A stretch of DNA of 6,521 nucleotides from the NCBI GenBank assembly GCA_025355255.1, contig JANYAA010000179.1, positions 1 through 6,521 of the forward strand. The letters are read 5' to 3'. This stretch comes from Chloroflexota bacterium (GTDB taxonomy: Bacteria > Chloroflexota > Limnocylindria > Limnocylindrales > CSP1-4). The notes below the pieces were generated by a model. The model worked only from the letters and a program-made list of their open reading frames with translations. It ran no database searches and was not told the DNA's origin. Made by a program: the position numbers and the translations under genes. Shown here in pieces: positions 1 through 5,259 of this stretch (within the stretch, counting starts at the first letter, position 1; each line of letters opens with the position of its first letter).

Positions 1-1
1 T

Positions 2-607
2 GCCGCCGCGTGGGACCTGACCGTGCAGACCGATGCGGTCCTCGCGGGCCTCGACGCGCGACACGGCCCGGTCGCCAAGGCGTGGGCGTCTGCCACCACG
101 GAGGCGGAAGTCAAGGCCGCTGGCGATGTTGCGCAGCGGCAGCTGGACGCGGCGAAGACCGTCGCGGCGGCCGGCGCTGTGGCCGTGGCACCGCTCGACA
201 CGATGCAGCAGATCGGGCTGATGGGCGCGACCATGCCCAGCCTGGACGCTGCGGTCGCTGCCGTTCGCGACGGAGATTTGGCCAAGGCGACGACCGAAGC
301 GGCGACCGTGACGGCGTCCCTGGGCGGGCTCCACTCGGCGGGCCAGACGCGGGTCACCATCGCGGTGATCTCGGGCGTGGTGCTCCTGCTGCTGCTCGTG
401 GTGCTGCTGCTGGTGTTCCGTCGTCGGCGTTCGGCAGCACGCGTTGCGGCGGCCGCGGCTTCGGCGGCGGCCCCGGCTTCGGCGTGGGTGCCTCCGTCCC
501 AGTCGGGTCCGCTGGGCGACTTGCCCACGGCCTGGGCTCCCCCGCCGCCTGCTCCCCCGCCGCCTGCCCCACCGCTGCCCGGGTCCCGGGACGAGCCGGG
601 CAGCTAG
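2..607 (+). CDS. C-terminal part of an unrecognised single-pass membrane protein with proline-rich tail
   Basis: The frame is open from base 2 and ends at TAG 605-607, giving 201 visible residues. The gene very probably starts before the window. A GTG at 23 could serve as a start, but nothing like a ribosome binding site precedes it. The first part (about 2-350) is an Ala-rich, helix-prone region with regularly spaced charged residues. A strongly hydrophobic helix follows at about 353-418 (VTIAVISGVVLLLLLVVLLL), then an RRRR stop-transfer cluster. The tail is Ala- and then Pro-rich, with PPPPAPPPPAPPLPG near the end. The arginines after the helix suggest an outside N-terminal region and a cytoplasmic tail. 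I do not recognise the family; an anchored extracytoplasmic protein is the most that can be said. It converges with the minus-strand operon, and a 9-bp hairpin begins at the last base of its stop codon. Confidence 0.75.
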   Translation, partial: AAAWDLTVQTDAVLAGLDARHGPVAKAWASATTEAEVKAAGDVAQRQLDAAKTVAAAGAVAVAPLDTMQQIGLMGATMPSLDAAVAAVRDGDLAKATTEAATVTASLGGLHSAGQTRVTIAVISGVVLLLLLVVLLLVFRRRRSAARVAAAAASAAAPASAWVPPSQSGPLGDLPTAWAPPPPAPPPPAPPLPGSRDEPGS

Positions 608-633
608 CGCCGACGGCAGGCCCACGTCGGCGC
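607..633 (+). terminator. GC-rich hairpin terminator after the plus-strand gene
   Basis: GCGCCGACG (607-615) and CGTCGGCGC (625-633) form a perfect 9-bp stem around a 9-base loop. The stem starts at the last base of the stop codon of the upstream gene. No T-run follows, so it resembles the U-less hairpin terminators proposed for high-GC actinobacteria rather than a classic intrinsic terminator. The pairing is seen directly; the terminator role is inferred from position. Confidence 0.55.
612..623 (+). repeat. 12-bp direct repeat, left copy
   Basis: GACGGCAGGCCC occurs here and again at 814-825, same orientation. Here it covers the end of the left stem and most of the loop of the hairpin at 607-633. 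The two copies bracket the region that holds the ATCAC-N5-GTGAT repeats. Confidence 0.6.
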
Positions 634-654
634 ATCACCGCTCGTGATATTCGC
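631..654 (+). repeat. Left arm of a long inverted repeat containing palindrome copy 1
   Basis: Bases 631-654 match the reverse complement of 791-814 at 21 of 24 positions. The core, 634-648, is ATCACCGCTCGTGAT, identical to the reverse complement of 797-811. The core is itself an interrupted palindrome (ATCAC, five bases, GTGAT). The arm overlaps the end of the hairpin at 607-633 by three bases. Confidence 0.75.
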
Positions 655-697
655 CATCGGTTGGGGCGGTCGCTCAGCCTGAGGTGCGCGCAGCGGG

Positions 698-711
698 GCG
701 TGTAGACACGC
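698..711. repeat. Short palindrome GCGTGT-AG-ACACGC
   Basis: Two perfect 6-bp arms (698-703 and 706-711) surround two bases, AG. It lies between repeat copies 1 and 2. With a two-base spacer it would make a poor RNA hairpin, so a dimeric protein-binding site is more plausible if it has any role. It could also be chance in such a GC-rich region. Confidence 0.3.
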
Positions 712-725
712 TAGCAGCGCGGAAT

Positions 726-740
726 ATCACCGCTCGTGAT
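726..740 (+). repeat. Interrupted palindrome, copy 2 (middle)
   Basis: ATCACCGCTCGTGAT again, exact over 15 bp and in the same orientation as copy 1. Its flanks run the other way: GAAT before and GCG after here, against CGC before and ATTC after copy 1. Read in reverse, the flanks match copy 1 and only the five central bases differ. A further GTGAT half-site follows at 747-751. Confidence 0.7.
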
Positions 741-790
741 GCGGTGGTGATCTGTCGGCGATACGGAACGGCGCTGGAGCAAATCAGCTG

Positions 791-814
791 GTGATTATCA
801 CGAGCGGTGATGAG
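791..814 (-). repeat. Right arm of the long inverted repeat, containing palindrome copy 3
   Basis: The core 797-811 is ATCACGAGCGGTGAT, the exact reverse complement of copies 1 and 2. Another GTGAT half-site precedes it (791-795), one base away, so 791-811 reads GTGAT-T-ATCAC-GAGCG-GTGAT, three half-sites in a row. With the left arm at 631-654 it forms a 24-bp inverted repeat, 21 of 24 identical, spanning 184 bp. Confidence 0.75.
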
Positions 815-835
815 ACGGCAGGCCCTAGGCGTCTC
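812..835 (-). terminator. Possible terminator hairpin at the end of the minus-strand operon
   Basis: GAGACG (812-817) and CGTCTC (830-835) form a perfect 6-bp stem around a 12-base loop. It overlaps the stop codon of the channel gene (825-827). No T-run follows in the minus direction, and the stem is short, so termination could instead depend on Rho or on the repeats beyond. The inner stem and loop share GACG-GCAGGCCC...CGTC with the hairpin at 607-633. Confidence 0.35.
814..825 (+). repeat. 12-bp direct repeat, right copy
   Basis: GACGGCAGGCCC, identical to 612-623 and in the same orientation. It lies in the stem and loop of the 812-835 hairpin, and its last base belongs to the stop codon of the channel gene. 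Confidence 0.6.
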
Positions 836-1406
836 GCCCCAGCACGCGCTCAATCCGCGAGTCCGGGATGAACCACATGGCCGCAATCAGTACGTACAGC
901 GCACACGCCGCCACGGGCACAAACAGCGACACCGGCACGGCGATCACGAGGATCACCAGTGACGCCGTGCCCTTCCAGTCCTGGCTGATCGCCTCAGCCA
1001 ACGGGGCCCCAGCGGGCTGCGCCGCGAGCAGCACACGGCTCAGCCAGTAGTAGCCCATGCCCGCCGCCAGCAGCACCACGCCGTACAGCGCCACGGGCAC
1101 CGCGGCAAATCCGTTCTCCCCCATCCAGGCCGTGGCAAAGGGGATCAGCGAGAGCCAGAAGAGCAGATGCAGGTTTGCCCAGAGGACGCGCCCGTTCACC
1201 GCGCTCGACGCCGCCAGCAGGTGGTGGTGGTTGTTCCAGTAGATCCCGAGGTACACAAACGAGAGCACGTACGCGAGGAACACGGGCGCAAGCTCGGCCA
1301 ACGCCTCCATCGTGGCGCCCTTGGGCGGGACAAGGCCCAGCACCATGATCGTGATGAGGATTGCGATGACCCCGTCGCTGAACGCCTCCAGCCTGCCCTT
1401 GTCCAA
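825..1406 (-). CDS. TMEM175-type (DUF1211) cation channel, TTG start
   Basis: A 193-residue integral membrane protein. It opens with MDKGRLEAFSDGVIAILITI: the R-x3-FSD signature (R5, F9-S10-D11) at the head of the first helix marks bacterial TMEM175-family proteins (formerly DUF1211), whose characterised members are potassium channels working as tetramers. About six hydrophobic segments follow, near 12-27, 42-58, 73-95, 103-127, 147-163 and 165-181. A WNNHHHL stretch (57-63) after helix 2 is also typical. The start is TTG at 1406: an in-frame TAG lies 12 bases upstream, AGGAG at 1413-1417 sits six bases away, and the next internal start would remove the FSD motif. It is the last gene of the run, 38 bp after the transporter gene. 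Potassium selectivity is family knowledge; its link to the methyltransfer genes may be no more than co-transcription. Confidence 0.88.
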   Translation of the reverse strand: MDKGRLEAFSDGVIAILITIMVLGLVPPKGATMEALAELAPVFLAYVLSFVYLGIYWNNHHHLLAASSAVNGRVLWANLHLLFWLSLIPFATAWMGENGFAAVPVALYGVVLLAAGMGYYWLSRVLLAAQPAGAPLAEAISQDWKGTASLVILVIAVPVSLFVPVAACALYVLIAAMWFIPDSRIERVLGRDA

Positions 1407-1412
1407 CCCGCT

Positions 1413-1417
1413 CTCCT
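1413..1417 (-). promoter_or_regulatory. Ribosome binding site that fixes the TTG start of the channel gene
   Basis: On the minus strand this reads AGGAG, six bases before TTG 1406. An in-frame TAG (1416-1418) overlaps it, so the reading frame cannot begin further upstream. Confidence 0.7.
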
Positions 1418-1444
1418 ACCCCGGCTGCTTCGCAGGGAGCGATC

Positions 1445-2380
1445 CTACGCGGTGCGCGCCACTTGACGCCGCAAGCCGTCGGGCAGGAGCGAGGCGATGG
1501 CGACACCCGCCAGCACCAGCACAAAGCCAAGCCCATCGATGGGGCCCAGCGCCTCGCCCAGCAGCAGGTTGCCCGCGATCAGGCCCACCACCGGCACGGC
1601 CACAAAGCCAATCGCGGTGGCCTGGGCGCCCAGCGCCCGCGTGACGGACTGGCTGGCCCAAGCGGCGAACGCCGTGGCGATCGGCCCCGAGTAGAGCAGC
1701 ACCAGCACCGTGGACGGCTGCCAGTTGACGCCTTGGAAGCCCTCGACGAGGTACGCGATGAGCGCCACCGGCACGAGCGCCACCAGCAGTTGCCACGGCT
1801 GGACGTCCAGCGGGGTGGCGGTCCAGTGGTGTCGCCGGATCTGGATGGTGAGGGCGCCCCAGGACGCGGCGTGCAGCAGCAGCGCGCCCACACCCAACAC
1901 CACAGCCGCGCGACCCCAGTCGATCACCGCCGGGTTGAGCAGCAGCACCAGGCCGCCCAAACCCAAGGCCAGACCGATGAGCTCGCCACGCTTTGGCCGC
2001 GCCCGCAGCCAGACCGCAAGGATCACGGCCACAAACAAGGGCATCGTGTAGGCAAGCACGGACCCGCGTCCGGCGGCAACCGCCTTGAGCGCGAGGTTCA
2101 TGATCAGGACGCCACCCGCCACTTGGACGAGGCCCCACGAGAAGACCACCGACACGTCCGAGCGGGGCGGCAGGCGAAGCTTGCCGCGCGCCGCCTGGAG
2201 TACAACCACGGTGATCAGCCCGCCGAGCACGCGCAGCGTGGCGTAGGTCAGCGGCGGCATCGTCTGGAGGCCAATCTTCACGATGGCCCAGTGGGAGCCC
2301 CAGACTAGGGCGACGAGGCCCAGCAGGACGAGCGCAGCCCGCCGCGAGTGGACGGCTGCCTCCGGTGCCACGGGCGCCAC
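1445..2380 (-). CDS. EamA/DMT-family transporter (RhaT/YdcZ-like permease)
   Basis: A 311-residue, very hydrophobic protein with about ten transmembrane helices in two EamA repeats, the usual length for the drug/metabolite transporter superfamily. The first repeat opens with VWGSHWAIVKIGL near residue 26. It contains a stretch GRGSVLAYTMPLFVAVILAV (about 104-123), typical of the helix 3-4 region, then GLALGLGGLVLLL. The second repeat ends with PVVGLIAGNLLLGEALGPID and a final hydrophobic helix near 284-298. These are standard landmarks of EamA permeases, which move small metabolites such as amino acids, sugars or nucleosides. The start is uncertain: GTG 2380 and GTG 2371 are both possible and neither has a clear Shine-Dalgarno. 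The gene begins 38 bp after the methyltransferase gene. It may move the pathway substrate or product, but the sequence does not show which. Confidence 0.88.
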   Translation of the reverse strand: MAPVAPEAAVHSRRAALVLLGLVALVWGSHWAIVKIGLQTMPPLTYATLRVLGGLITVVVLQAARGKLRLPPRSDVSVVFSWGLVQVAGGVLIMNLALKAVAAGRGSVLAYTMPLFVAVILAVWLRARPKRGELIGLALGLGGLVLLLNPAVIDWGRAAVVLGVGALLLHAASWGALTIQIRRHHWTATPLDVQPWQLLVALVPVALIAYLVEGFQGVNWQPSTVLVLLYSGPIATAFAAWASQSVTRALGAQATAIGFVAVPVVGLIAGNLLLGEALGPIDGLGFVLVLAGVAIASLLPDGLRRQVARTA

Positions 2381-2418
2381 GGGCGTCGCGGGCCGCGTTT
2401 GCGTGCTGATGACGTCCC

Positions 2419-3705
2419 CTACGCTCGCGTCATCCGCTCAGCGATGGCGGCCCACTCCCAGAGGCGCTTCGGGTCGCTGCGGCAGGTGCTGATGTCCTTG
2501 AGCGTGAACTCCACAGGGCAGCCGTTGGCGCGGGTGGCCGCGAGCACGTCGGCGAAGTCCTTCTCCGCGATGGCCGGGACCCACTCGTCCATCGCCACCA
2601 TCGCCGGGTTTGGCTTGCGGCTGTACACGAAATCAGGTCCGATGCCTTCGGCCGCCTTCGCCACCTTGGCCCAGGCGCTGACGGAGATCTTGCGGACGTT
2701 GGGGATCTTGCGGACCGAGTCAATGCGGTTGTGGAGCGGGTCGCAGCAGCCGAAGTAGCCAAGGCCGAAGCGCTGGTACCAGCGGGCGTAGTAGCCGGGC
2801 ACAAACTCGTCGAAGGTTGCGTCGCTCACAGAGACGAAGAGTTGCGACCGGCCGACGGTCCAGTTGTCGATCGCGCGCGGATGGCTGGCAACAAAGCCTG
2901 GCTTGGGCAGTTCCGTGGTCTGGGCGCCGGTGCAGTGGACGAGGTCCATGCCGTAGCCCAGCAGACCCTTGTCCTCGAGAACCTGCAGCTCCGCCAGGCG
3001 AACGTCCGTGAGCCGCGCAGCGATGGCGTGGAGGTGCTCCGGGCGGTCCATGAAGTCCAGCAGGATGGGCTCCGTGCCGCGGAACATCTCGATGTCGTCC
3101 CAGAGCGAGAACGTCAGGTCGTCACCGTTCCAGGCGGAGAGGCCCTGCATGCGCACAGCGAGGACGCCGTCCAGCAGCTCGTGCGCCCATGCCTCACGCT
3201 CCGCCGTTGCCGCCACGTTGAGGCTGGGCTCAAGGAGGCGGATCTTGTCGACATCCTCGGGGTGCTCAAGCTGGTCGCTGTAGTGGTGGCTCTTGATGTC
3301 GTTGCCGCCAGCCTGCTCAATCGTGTCCTCGGTGATCTTCAAGCCCCAACCGGGGCGGTTGATCACCTTGGGAACGTCAAGGTACGGCTGGACCACCATG
3401 TCCACACGTGCGTGGTTCCAGCGGTACAGCTGCCGCAGGAACTGCGTCTCCAGCTCACGGGCGAACGGATGTGTGGTTCGCATCACCAGCTCGTCGGCGG
3501 CCAGAACGCCGGGCGCCGCCAGCTCATGCCAAGGGATCTCGTCGATCATCGCCATCGGCCGCTCCGGGCGCAGGCCGTTGAGCGCCTGCCACTCGCGGCT
3601 GCGCTCCTGCTGCACGGGGAGCGCGGCGAGCTCCGCAACCTTGGCGGCGAGCTCGCGGACAACCGCGACGTCGGCCTGCGGCAGACCGCTGCTGGTGGTG
3701 GTCAT
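2419..3705 (-). CDS. URO-D-fold (MtaA/CmuA-like) corrinoid methyltransferase
   Basis: A 428-residue protein of the uroporphyrinogen decarboxylase superfamily. It is longer than haem-pathway HemE (about 340-360) and lies next to a corrinoid protein, so a methyltransferase role (methyl transfer between a substrate and the corrinoid protein's cobalt, as in MtaA, CmuA and some O-demethylases) is much more likely than decarboxylation. Candidate metal or active-site residues are H257-C258 in MDLVHCTGAQTTELPKP and C320-C321 in GYFGCCDPLHNRID, followed by KIPNVRKISVSAWAKV (333-348) and FVYSRKPNPAMVAMDEW (359-375). Zinc-binding His/Cys residues near these places are known in methyltransferases of this superfamily; the exact ligands here are inferred. 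Start: ATG 3705 with GAGGA at 3714-3718, eight bases upstream. The frame is open to 3792, but the extra 29 residues overlap the upstream gene and look non-coding. It starts 16 bp after the corrinoid gene, so the pair is probably made together. The substrate is unknown. Confidence 0.85.
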   Translation of the reverse strand: MTTTSSGLPQADVAVVRELAAKVAELAALPVQQERSREWQALNGLRPERPMAMIDEIPWHELAAPGVLAADELVMRTTHPFARELETQFLRQLYRWNHARVDMVVQPYLDVPKVINRPGWGLKITEDTIEQAGGNDIKSHHYSDQLEHPEDVDKIRLLEPSLNVAATAEREAWAHELLDGVLAVRMQGLSAWNGDDLTFSLWDDIEMFRGTEPILLDFMDRPEHLHAIAARLTDVRLAELQVLEDKGLLGYGMDLVHCTGAQTTELPKPGFVASHPRAIDNWTVGRSQLFVSVSDATFDEFVPGYYARWYQRFGLGYFGCCDPLHNRIDSVRKIPNVRKISVSAWAKVAKAAEGIGPDFVYSRKPNPAMVAMDEWVPAIAEKDFADVLAATRANGCPVEFTLKDISTCRSDPKRLWEWAAIAERMTRA

Positions 3706-3713
3706 CGCGGCGG

Positions 3714-3718
3714 TCCTC
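3714..3718 (-). promoter_or_regulatory. Ribosome binding site choosing ATG 3705 of the methyltransferase gene
   Basis: The minus strand reads GAGGA, eight bases before ATG 3705. It lies in the 16-bp gap after the corrinoid gene's stop codon. The alternative upstream starts have no comparable site. Confidence 0.6.
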
Positions 3719-3721
3719 GCG

Positions 3722-4348
3722 CTACGCGTGGAGCAACCCGCGGGCCAGGTCCACGGCGGCGCCGGCGTCCGGCGCGTACCCGTCCGCGCCAATCTGCGCG
3801 GCGAACTCCGGGGTGACGGGCGCGCCGCCGATGACCACCCTCACGCCGGGGGTGGCCGCGTGGACCGCCTCCACCACGCCGCGCATGTTGGACATCGTGG
3901 TGGTGAGCAGCGCCGAGACGCCGACGATGTGGGCGTCGTGCTCGCGCACCGCGGCCACGAACTTGTCCGCGCTCACGTTGACGCCGAGATCGATGACCTC
4001 GAGGCCGCCGCCCTTCCACATCATGCCCACAAGGTTCTTGCCGATGTCGTGGAGGTCGCCCTCCACCGTGCCCACCACGGCGCGGAACTCGGGTGTGACG
4101 CCGGCGGCGAGGAGCACGGGCTCCAGGATCGCGGTGCCAGCCTTCATCGCCCGGGCGGCGATCAGCATCTCGGGCACAAACAGCTCGCCGTCCTGGAACT
4201 TGCGGCCCACGGTGTCCATCGCCGTCGTCATGGCGCCCAGGATTGTGCGGGGGTCCAGGCCCTCGTCAACGGCTGCCTGGGTGAGCTGGGCCGCGTCGGT
4301 GCGGTTGCCCGCCTCAACAGCGGCGGTGAGGGCGGCGAGATCGGCCAT
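3722..4348 (-). CDS. Corrinoid (B12-binding) methyl-carrier protein, MtaC/MtbC type
   Basis: A 208-residue protein, the usual length for stand-alone corrinoid proteins of methanol, methylamine, betaine and O-demethylase systems. The N-terminal half is the helical cap domain, with GRKFQDGELFVPEMLIAARAM (48-68). The C-terminal half is a Rossmann-like cobalamin-binding domain. It carries the base-off/His-on motif DLHDIG (98-103), in which H100 should be the lower cobalt ligand, then VIDLGVNV (118-125), VGVSALLTTTM (142-152, S145 in the usual serine position) and VVIGGAPV (171-178), where the Gly pair makes room for the corrin tail. Its role is to carry a methyl group on cobalt between two methyltransferases in the cytoplasm. 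ATG 4348 is preceded by GAGGAG at 4359-4364. The next gene, a URO-D-fold methyltransferase, is its natural partner. It lacks the extra domains of MetH, so methionine synthase is excluded. Confidence 0.93.
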   Translation of the reverse strand: MADLAALTAAVEAGNRTDAAQLTQAAVDEGLDPRTILGAMTTAMDTVGRKFQDGELFVPEMLIAARAMKAGTAILEPVLLAAGVTPEFRAVVGTVEGDLHDIGKNLVGMMWKGGGLEVIDLGVNVSADKFVAAVREHDAHIVGVSALLTTTMSNMRGVVEAVHAATPGVRVVIGGAPVTPEFAAQIGADGYAPDAGAAVDLARGLLHA

Positions 4349-4358
4349 CAGGCGGGGT

Positions 4359-4364
4359 CTCCTC
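4359..4364 (-). promoter_or_regulatory. Strong ribosome binding site of the corrinoid gene
   Basis: The minus strand reads GAGGAG ten bases before ATG 4348, in a 31-bp gap. The octamer AGACCCCG occurs twice in the same gap (4353-4360 and 4371-4378); it may be chance. Confidence 0.55.
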
Positions 4365-4379
4365 AGGTCTCGGGGTCTG

Positions 4380-5246
4380 CTAGCGGAGGTGGGACCAGGA
4401 CGCCGTGCGGCGCTTGATCTCAGCGAGGTTGTGGAGGCTGGACTCGCGTGCGCGATCCTCCCAGGCGAACACGCAGACCGTCATGATGCCGTCAAACTTG
4501 AGCTCGCCAAGCGTACTGAAGAACGTGTCCCACGGAACCTCGCCCTGACCGATGTCCAGGTGCTGGTGCACGCGGACGCTGTTGCCGGGCGGGTTGGTGA
4601 TGTAGCGCAGACCGGACGACGCGCGGTGGTCAAAGCAGTCGGCGACGTGGAGCTGGGTGAGGAGCGGCCCCGCCGCACGCATGATCTCCGCCATGTTGCC
4701 GCCCTGGTGGAACGTGTGCGGCGCACAGTAGAGGAAGCTCACATTGGGCGAGTTGATCCCCCTGATCATGTTGACGGCGGCGATGCCGTCCTCGATGAAG
4801 TCGTCGGGGTGGGGCTCCAGCGCGAGGTGGACCGCGGCGCGCTCGAAGTGCGGGAGCAGCTCCTCGAGGGACTTCCAGAACTGCGCCTCGGAGATGGACG
4901 GGTTCTCTGGGCGGCCGTTGAACTCGGAGTTCATCACGGTGACGCCCAGCTCGGCGGCGATGTCGATGGCGCGATGCCAGTAGCGGACCGCCGCTTGCCG
5001 CTCATCCTCGTCTGGTCCGGACCAGCGGAAGAGCGGCAGCAGCGAGCTCACCTTGACGCCCGCGTCGTCGAGCGCCCGCTTGAACGCGCGGATCCCGGCG
5101 GTGTCAACGCGCGGGTGCTTGAAGAACGGGATGAAGTCCTCGCGCGGCGAGAGCTCGAGGTACTCGTAGCCCATGTCCGCCACCAGCCCCGGGAGTTCCG
5201 CCAGCGGCGTGCTCCGGAACATGTACGGATCAAGCGCGATCTTCAT
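4380..5246 (-). CDS. IolH-like sugar phosphate isomerase/epimerase (TIM barrel)
   Basis: A 288-residue protein of the xylose-isomerase-like/AP endonuclease 2 superfamily (COG1082), which includes IolE, IolH and IolI of inositol breakdown. It starts MKIALDPYMFRSTPL. Visible landmarks are YEYLELSPREDFIPFFKHPR (27-46), MNSEFNGRPEN (105-115), LALEPHPDDF (141-150), FLYCAPHTFHQGG (171-183), QLHVADCFDHRASSGLRYI (198-216) and VHQHLDIGQGEVPWD (226-240). The acidic residues and histidines (E108, E144, H200 and the H229/D231 area) sit where this fold normally binds a divalent metal. The overall look is closest to IolH-type proteins, from memory and without an alignment. ATG 5246 has AGGAG at 5254-5258. 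The frame is open to 5294 but that part overlaps the upstream gene. It probably isomerises or epimerises a keto-cyclitol or keto-sugar made by the dehydrogenase encoded just upstream. Confidence 0.85.
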   Translation of the reverse strand: MKIALDPYMFRSTPLAELPGLVADMGYEYLELSPREDFIPFFKHPRVDTAGIRAFKRALDDAGVKVSSLLPLFRWSGPDEDERQAAVRYWHRAIDIAAELGVTVMNSEFNGRPENPSISEAQFWKSLEELLPHFERAAVHLALEPHPDDFIEDGIAAVNMIRGINSPNVSFLYCAPHTFHQGGNMAEIMRAAGPLLTQLHVADCFDHRASSGLRYITNPPGNSVRVHQHLDIGQGEVPWDTFFSTLGELKFDGIMTVCVFAWEDRARESSLHNLAEIKRRTASWSHLR

Positions 5247-5253
5247 CCCGGTT

Positions 5254-5258
5254 CTCCT
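5254..5258 (-). promoter_or_regulatory. Ribosome binding site choosing ATG 5246 of the isomerase gene
   Basis: The minus strand reads AGGAG seven bases before ATG 5246, within the 13-bp gap after the dehydrogenase stop codon. It supports this start over a 16-residue longer frame reaching 5294. Confidence 0.65.
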
Positions 5259-5259
5259 G

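Larger units (their letters stand above)
608..824. other. Structured 217-bp gap between convergent genes
   Basis: I see no credible gene here. The open frames through it have no coding character and clash with the repeats. It contains the terminator-like hairpin at 607-633, three copies of a 15-bp interrupted palindrome (634-648, 726-740, 797-811), a short palindrome at 698-711, and most of a second hairpin at 812-835. Both flanking genes end here, so it is not an obvious promoter region for either of them. Confidence 0.7.

Noticed and set aside
631..814. CRISPR array
   Set aside because: Only three short copies, in mixed orientation and unevenly spaced (92 and 71 bp); no array structure and no cas genes in the window.
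674..886. Small minus-strand frame across the convergent gap
   Set aside because: It overlaps the end of the channel gene and runs through the repeats; the translation is Arg/Ser/Thr-rich with no ribosome binding site.
1463..2308. Plus-strand frame rich in His, Gln and Arg opposite the transporter
   Set aside because: The composition is that of an antisense shadow of a hydrophobic membrane protein.
2419..3705. HemE (haem-pathway uroporphyrinogen decarboxylase)
   Set aside because: The protein is longer, carries a His-Cys and double-Cys pattern, and sits 16 bp from a corrinoid carrier gene rather than haem genes.
3706..3792. 29-residue N-terminal extension of the methyltransferase
   Set aside because: It overlaps the corrinoid gene, has Arg/Thr/Pro-rich non-coding character, and a good ribosome binding site supports ATG 3705.
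2731..3816. Plus-strand open frame opposite the methyltransferase gene
   Set aside because: Mirror-frame artefact of the conserved URO-D gene; no domain or ribosome binding site.
3722..4348. B12-binding part of methionine synthase or methylmalonyl-CoA mutase
   Set aside because: Complete 208-residue protein with its own helical cap domain and start; no additional catalytic domains in frame on either side.
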